Origin: Thioalkalivibrio sulfidiphilus HL-EbGr7
Lineage (GTDB): Bacteria > Pseudomonadota > Gammaproteobacteria > Ectothiorhodospirales > Ectothiorhodospiraceae
NCBI RefSeq assembly: GCF_000021985.1
Contig: NC_011901.1
Location: forward strand, 310,001 to 374,000
Direction of reading: 5' to 3'
Length of the DNA stretch: 64,000 bases
Position 1 is the stretch's first letter. Each line of letters opens with the position of its first letter. Positions 61,530-64,000 of the stretch are shown here, one piece after another. A model generated the notes under the pieces. That model saw only the letters and a list, made by a program, of their open reading frames with translations. It was not told the DNA's origin and searched no databases. The translations under genes were made by a program, and so were the position numbers.

Positions 61530-62759
61530 TTAGCCTCCCCACTCGGCCTTCAACTGCTTGAGCGCCTGCACCCGGCGGGCGTGCAGGGCCTCGCCGATGG
61601 CCTTGCCGGTGAGACCTTCGTTCACCAGATCCTTCGCCGAGATGGCCAGGCAGCGGGCATGGGCGGCGCGCAGGTAGTCGGCCTGGGGGTAGGGGCGGTC
61701 CTCGAAGCCGGTACGGCCCCGATAGTCCGCCTCGCAGGCGAGCAGGAAGGGCTCGAAGCGTTCCGGGCGGCGGAAGGCGTCCAGGCCCTCCAGGGCCTTG
61801 AGCACGGTGTCCGGACGCAGTTCCAGGGCCCGGTGGCTGTAGCCGTGCCAGCGAGCCACCATCACGGCCAGATCCCGGTAGGCGTTGGGGATGCGGAAGC
61901 GGTCGCACAGGGCATGCACCAGGTCCACGCTGCGCTGCTCGTGGCCGTGGTGGCTGGGCAGGATGTCGGCGGGCGTGGTGCCCTTGCCCAGATCGTGGGT
62001 CAGGGCCGCGAAACGGATCGTGGCATCGGCACTCAGGCGCGCGGCCTGGGTGAGCACCATGAGGGTGTGCACCCCGGTGTCGATCTCGGGGTGGTACTTG
62101 GGCGGCTGGGGCACGCCGAACAGCCGCTCGATCTCCGGGAACAGCACCGCCAGCGCGCCGCAGTCCCGCAGCACTTCGAAGAAGGTGGCCGGCGAGCCCT
62201 CGCCCAGGGCCCGCTCCATCTCCTGCCAGACCCGTTCCGGCACCAGGGCGTCCACTTCGCCCGCAGCGACCATGCGGCGCATCAGCGCGCGGGTTTCGTC
62301 CGCCACCCGGAAGCCCAGGTGGGCAAAACGTGCGGCGAAGCGGGCCACCCGCAGGATGCGTACCGGGTCCTCGGCGAAGGCGGGGGAGACGTGACGCAGC
62401 AGCCGGGCCTCCAGATCCGCCCGGCCGTTGAAGGGGTCGATGAGGCCGCCGGCCTCGTCCCGGGCCATGGCGTTGATGGTGAGATCCCGGCGCAGCAGGT
62501 CCTCTTCCAGGGTGACGTCCGGTTCGGCGTGCACCACGAACCCCCGGTAGCCGGGCGCGGTCTTGCGCTCGGTGCGTGCCAGGGCGTGTTCCTCGTGGGT
62601 CTCGGGGTGCAGGAATACCGGGAAGTCCCGGCCCACCTGCCGGTAGCCCAGGTCCAGCATCTGCGCCGCGGTGGCGCCCACCACCACCCAGTCCCGCTCC
62701 CGCACCGGCAGGCCCAGGAGTTCGTCGCGCACCGCGCCGCCGACCAGATAGGTTTTCAT
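61530..62759 (-). CDS. cca: CCA-adding tRNA nucleotidyltransferase with HD domain
   Basis: The 409-residue enzyme adds or repairs the CCA end of tRNA. The N-terminal nucleotidyltransferase has [20 protein letters not shown] with GGAVRD (7-12), and DEAG with [22 protein letters not shown] and [13 protein letters not shown] follow. The HD domain ([18 protein letters not shown]) is present, so it is the multifunctional type with phosphohydrolase activity found in gammaproteobacteria. The start at 62759 matches this family. It is convergent with uppP and followed on the same strand by repeats, not a close partner gene. Confidence 0.94.
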   Translation of the reverse strand: MKTYLVGGAVRDELLGLPVRERDWVVVGATAAQMLDLGYRQVGRDFPVFLHPETHEEHALARTERKTAPGYRGFVVHAEPDVTLEEDLLRRDLTINAMARDEAGGLIDPFNGRADLEARLLRHVSPAFAEDPVRILRVARFAARFAHLGFRVADETRALMRRMVAAGEVDALVPERVWQEMERALGEGSPATFFEVLRDCGALAVLFPEIERLFGVPQPPKYHPEIDTGVHTLMVLTQAARLSADATIRFAALTHDLGKGTTPADILPSHHGHEQRSVDLVHALCDRFRIPNAYRDLAVMVARWHGYSHRALELRPDTVLKALEGLDAFRRPERFEPFLLACEADYRGRTGFEDRPYPQADYLRAAHARCLAISAKDLVNEGLTGKAIGEALHARRVQALKQLKAEWGG

Positions 62760-62805
62760 GGATGCAGTGTAGGGCGAGGATACGATGGGCTTCAAAACAT
62801 CTTAA

Positions 62806-62983
62806 TGGACAGGATGAACAGGGTTTGCAGAACAAGAATGAAATGAAAAGCTTCGGACAGGATTGACATGATTCACACGATTATTTTGTAGATCTTTTAA
62901 TCCAGTAAATCATGTCAATCCTGTCAGGTCCTTTCGCGCCTTGTTGATCTCATCGATCTGCAATGATCCTGTTCATCCTGTCC
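62806..62983. repeat. ACAGGATTN-type nonamer inverted repeat, nested copy 3
   Basis: The outer pair is GGACAGGATGAACAGGGTTT with CAATGATCCTGTTCATCCTG, then TCC. The inner pair is GGACAGGATTGACATGATTC with TAAATCATGTCAATCCTGTC. One hairpin therefore sits inside another of the same family. It fills most of the gap between cca and the NDUFA9-like gene. Confidence 0.85.
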
Positions 62984-63019
62984 CTTGGTTTTGAATCTCG
63001 GCGTCTCCGCGGCAGACCC

Positions 63020-63964
63020 TCACGCCCGCCCGGCCGTGTTGCGCAGGCGCTGGATGCGGGATTCCCGGTTGTTGCGGCCCAGGTAGCGGGGCGCGACGGA
63101 TTCCAGGCTGGTGGGGCAGGTGCCGCCGCCGGGGCAGACGTTGTCCCGCTGCAGGGAGCGGTAGTTGTCCAGGGAGAAGGGCTTGCCGGGGACGTATTCG
63201 AACACCGTGGCCTGGAGCCTGGAGGCCCAGTCGGGCAGGCCGATGATGGCGCGGCGCAGACCCAGGGTGCGGGCGGTGTACTGCACCAGTTCCTTGAGGG
63301 TGTAGACCTTCGGGCCACACAGGTCGTAGCGCTGGCCGAAGGTCCCGGCGTCTTCCAGGCTGTCCACGAAACGCGTGACCACGTCGCCCACGTACACCGG
63401 CGCGAAGCGCGCCCCGGGGCAGGCGAGCGGCAGGACCGGCGCGATGCGCAGCAGGCCGGCGAAGCGGTTGAGGAAGCTGTCGCCGGGTCCGAAGATGACC
63501 GAGGGGCGGAAGATGGTCACCTTGGTGTCGCCGCTCTGGGTGCGCACCAGGCTCTCCGCCTCGCCCTTGGTGCGCTGGTAGAGGCTGGTGCCGGTGCCGG
63601 CGTCGGCGCCCAGGGCGCTCATGTGCAGCAGGCGTTTCACCCCCGTGGCGCGGCAGGTCTCGGCCACGTGCCGGGACAGGTCCACGTGGGCGCGGCGGAA
63701 GCCGCTGCCGTCATGGCCCTTCTCGTTGAGGATGCCGATCAGATTGACCACTGCGTCGCAGCCGGTGAAGTGGCGCTTCAGCGTGGCCGGGTCGTTGACA
63801 TCGCCCTCGATGAGGCTCACGCCGGGCAGGACCAGCAGGTCGCGGTGACGCTCCCGGCGGCGGGTGATGACCTTCACCCGGCGGCCGCTGGCGATGAGTC
63901 GCGCCACCAGGTGGCTGCCCACGAACCCCGTGCCGCCCAGCACGCAAACGGTGTTGATCTTCAT
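63020..63964 (-). CDS. Complex I NDUFA9-like atypical short-chain dehydrogenase
   Basis: The 314-residue protein begins with an NAD(P)-binding motif CVLGGTGFVGSHLVARLIA (Gly10, Gly13, Gly16), and continues with LIGILNEKGHDGSGFRRAH, KRLLHMSALGADAG, SLYQRTKGEAESLVR (YxxxK-like) and FRPSVIFGPGDSFLNRFA. This is the NDUFA9/atypical SDR group, associated with NADH dehydrogenase assembly or quinone metabolism, though bacterial functions are rarely tested. The C-terminal half differs from a simple epimerase. The start at 63964 gives a normal length. Confidence 0.87.
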   Translation of the reverse strand: MKINTVCVLGGTGFVGSHLVARLIASGRRVKVITRRRERHRDLLVLPGVSLIEGDVNDPATLKRHFTGCDAVVNLIGILNEKGHDGSGFRRAHVDLSRHVAETCRATGVKRLLHMSALGADAGTGTSLYQRTKGEAESLVRTQSGDTKVTIFRPSVIFGPGDSFLNRFAGLLRIAPVLPLACPGARFAPVYVGDVVTRFVDSLEDAGTFGQRYDLCGPKVYTLKELVQYTARTLGLRRAIIGLPDWASRLQATVFEYVPGKPFSLDNYRSLQRDNVCPGGGTCPTSLESVAPRYLGRNNRESRIQRLRNTAGRA

Positions 63965-64000
63965 GAAGCCGTGCTCCCCAATGCGGATTGCTATTTGAAC

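Overview
The window looks like chromosomal DNA of a GC-rich gammaproteobacterial sulfur oxidiser, most like the Ectothiorhodospiraceae/Thioalkalivibrio group. This is inferred from SoxX and SoxA cytochromes, a YfhL-type ferredoxin, a pyrophosphate-type phosphofructokinase, a FkbO/XanB2-type chorismatase, and housekeeping order typical of gammaproteobacteria (rpmB-rpmG, folB-folK, uppP, cca). No database search was possible. No rRNA, tRNA or CRISPR array was recognised.

Layout. 1-6.3 kb: a truncated secreted beta-propeller protein, a membrane-anchored thioredoxin-fold protein, a GIY-YIG/DUF123 protein, a patatin phospholipase and a DUF4399 protein. 7-10.4 kb: fbp and a phosphofructokinase on opposite strands, then a HAD phosphatase. 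10.6-17.6 kb: chrA with a BTAD regulator, then two pirins around a LysR gene and a nitroreductase. 17.7-23.2 kb: two tandem cation P-type ATPases. 23.3-26.2 kb: an outer-membrane protein and a PA2778/PA2779/GDCCVxC cluster. 26.3-30.3 kb: an MFS transporter, coaD, a ferredoxin and a gamma-glutamyltransferase. 30.5-35.9 kb: TetR, a c-type cytochrome and an RND pump. 35.9-39.4 kb: metR and a broken metE ending in a cluster of palindromes, followed by a HigB/HigA-like toxin-antitoxin pair. 40.8-48.1 kb: a compositionally distinct block with a histidine kinase, a PstS-like binding protein, an NtrC-type regulator, soxA, soxX and a porin. 48.2-50.9 kb: thioredoxin, TolC and HlyD proteins. 50.9-55 kb: mutM with a chorismatase, and a hyuA-like gene. 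55-64 kb: an EAL-HDOD protein, ribosomal proteins, folate genes, a MidA-like methyltransferase, uppP, cca and an NDUFA9-like gene.

The best candidate for an undescribed system is the 40.8-48.1 kb block. A Tat-exported PstS-like binding protein is translationally coupled to a sigma-54 activator, a membrane kinase lies beside it, and a -24/-12 promoter with two upstream dyads faces soxA-soxX-porin. I read this as an oxyanion-sensing circuit controlling a detached SoxXA module and an oxyanion porin.

The second theme is the intergenic DNA. It is crowded with palindromic elements of several unrelated families. In four of them the arms are themselves tandem repeats with a family-specific period of 7, 8 or 9 bases. 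Some copies supply the last codons of genes, one lies inside a signal-peptide region, and two related arrays bracket the DUF4399 gene.
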